From: JAZKFT01 sp043760535
GTDB taxonomy: Bacteria > Bacteroidota > Bacteroidia > Chitinophagales > Chitinophagaceae
Direction: 5' to 3'
NCBI GenBank assembly: GCA_043760535.1
Contig: JAYUOV010000130.1
Span: forward strand, 1-14,781
DNA length: 14,781 bases
Both the position numbers and the translations under genes were made by a program. Position 1 is the stretch's first letter, and each line of letters begins with the position of its first letter. Shown piece by piece: positions 14,474 through 14,781 of this stretch. The notes beneath the pieces are model-generated. The model saw nothing but the letters and a program-made list of their open reading frames with translations. It made no database searches and was not told the DNA's origin.

Positions 14474-14670
14474 GACTACCTTGGAGCCTATCAATACCAA
14501 AACAACGAACTACAACAAGTAGCCCATGCCGAAGGCAGGGTACGCTACGCAAAAAAATGACCTACAGCGGCCAAACCGCCGAGTACTACTGGAACTACGA
14601 TTTTTATTACAAAGACCACCTGGGCAATATAAGAGCCACCGTAACCGAACAGCAAGACCAAAGCCAACAT
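14474..14670 (+). pseudogene. RHS/YD-repeat core fragment with frameshift
   Basis: One frame reads DYLGAYQYQNNELQQVAHAEG, split at residue 14, then RVRYAKK and a TGA at 14558. One base earlier, a second frame continues MTYSGQTAEYYWNYDF and YYKDHLGNIRATVTEQQDQ. DYLGAY-YQN-EL, the HAEGR box and YKDHLGNIR are the conserved RHS core block of Bacteroidota. The break falls in a run of seven A (14551-14557); eight A would restore one frame. Nothing upstream of 14474 or beyond about 14670 continues the RHS pattern, so only about 65 codons remain. RHS proteins are large secreted or surface proteins often carrying toxin tips; this piece cannot make one. Confidence 0.75.
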
Positions 14671-14781
14671 ACAATTACGCTGACATTGTGCCAATGCATC
14701 ATGGGCACTTCGGCCTGGTCTGTAGCCAAACGAACTGTTGTGAAAAATGATTTCCATCGCAGGTTCGAGATAATCTTTTAC
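14671..14781 (-). pseudogene. Group II intron reverse transcriptase/maturase fragment
   Basis: Read from the right edge, the minus strand gives VKDYLEPAMEIIF, then HNSSFGYRPGRSAHDALAQC and QRNC. YLEP...F-x-x-S-FGYRPGRSAH is the RT-1/RT-2 region of group II intron-encoded proteins, normally followed by a W-YDW-DIKGFFD block. Here the homology stops after QRNC at about 14671 and the DNA becomes RHS sequence of the other strand. The N-terminal part lies beyond the window. The catalytic YADD domain, maturase domain and intron RNA 3' end are missing at this junction, so the element is truncated and immobile as seen. Confidence 0.75.

Noticed and set aside
14264..14500. 78-codon minus ORF near the right end
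   Set aside because: It spans repeats and the RHS remnant, which reads convincingly on the plus strand.

Overview
The window looks like a chromosomal stretch from a member of the Bacteroidota, probably near Chitinophagaceae or Sphingobacteriia. The inference rests on several points. There is a full-length Bacteroidota-style SMC and a large secreted M14 carboxypeptidase. There is a 37-kDa nucleoid-associated protein. Start codons lack Shine-Dalgarno sites, and one exact TAnnTTTG -7 box sits upstream of smc. Intergenic gaps are rich in hairpin repeats, and an RHS fragment carries a DHLGN motif. No rRNA, tRNA or CRISPR array was seen.

Layout. Positions 1-598 (minus) hold the N-terminal 199 residues of a secreted zinc carboxypeptidase. 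The next 400 bases carry an imperfect REP-like inverted repeat. Positions 1004-2050 (plus) encode an NdpA/YejK-type nucleoid protein. Next comes a two-gene unit (2150-3762): an OLD/SMC-like ATPase overlaps by 4 nt a TOPRIM-like nuclease gene, which has an in-frame TAA at codon 10. Three minus-strand genes follow: a class I methyltransferase (3783-4628), a GlsB/YeaQ-type small membrane protein (4755-5012) and smc (5242-8787). A four-unit array of about 40 bp, each unit with a hairpin, sits between glsB and smc.

From 9081 the genes are on the plus strand again. A second ATPase plus RloB pair (9081-11100, 1-nt spacing) is intact and resembles RloAB/AbiL-type systems. Behind it lie a small unknown ORF, a small exported protein, a membrane protein and a PrpE/ApaH-like metallophosphoesterase (13241-14152). 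The last 600 bases are a graveyard: hairpin repeats, a frameshifted RHS fragment, and a truncated group II intron reverse transcriptase on the opposite strand that runs off the end.

How the parts relate. smc is core chromosome maintenance. The two ATPase-TOPRIM pairs are the best candidates for accessory, probably anti-phage, modules. The two ATPases share the ABC/OLD fold class but differ in length and motifs, and so do their partner proteins, so the pairs look like independent acquisitions and not a duplication. The first pair appears damaged and the second intact. The AT-rich look of both pairs against smc fits horizontal gain, but I judged this by eye only.
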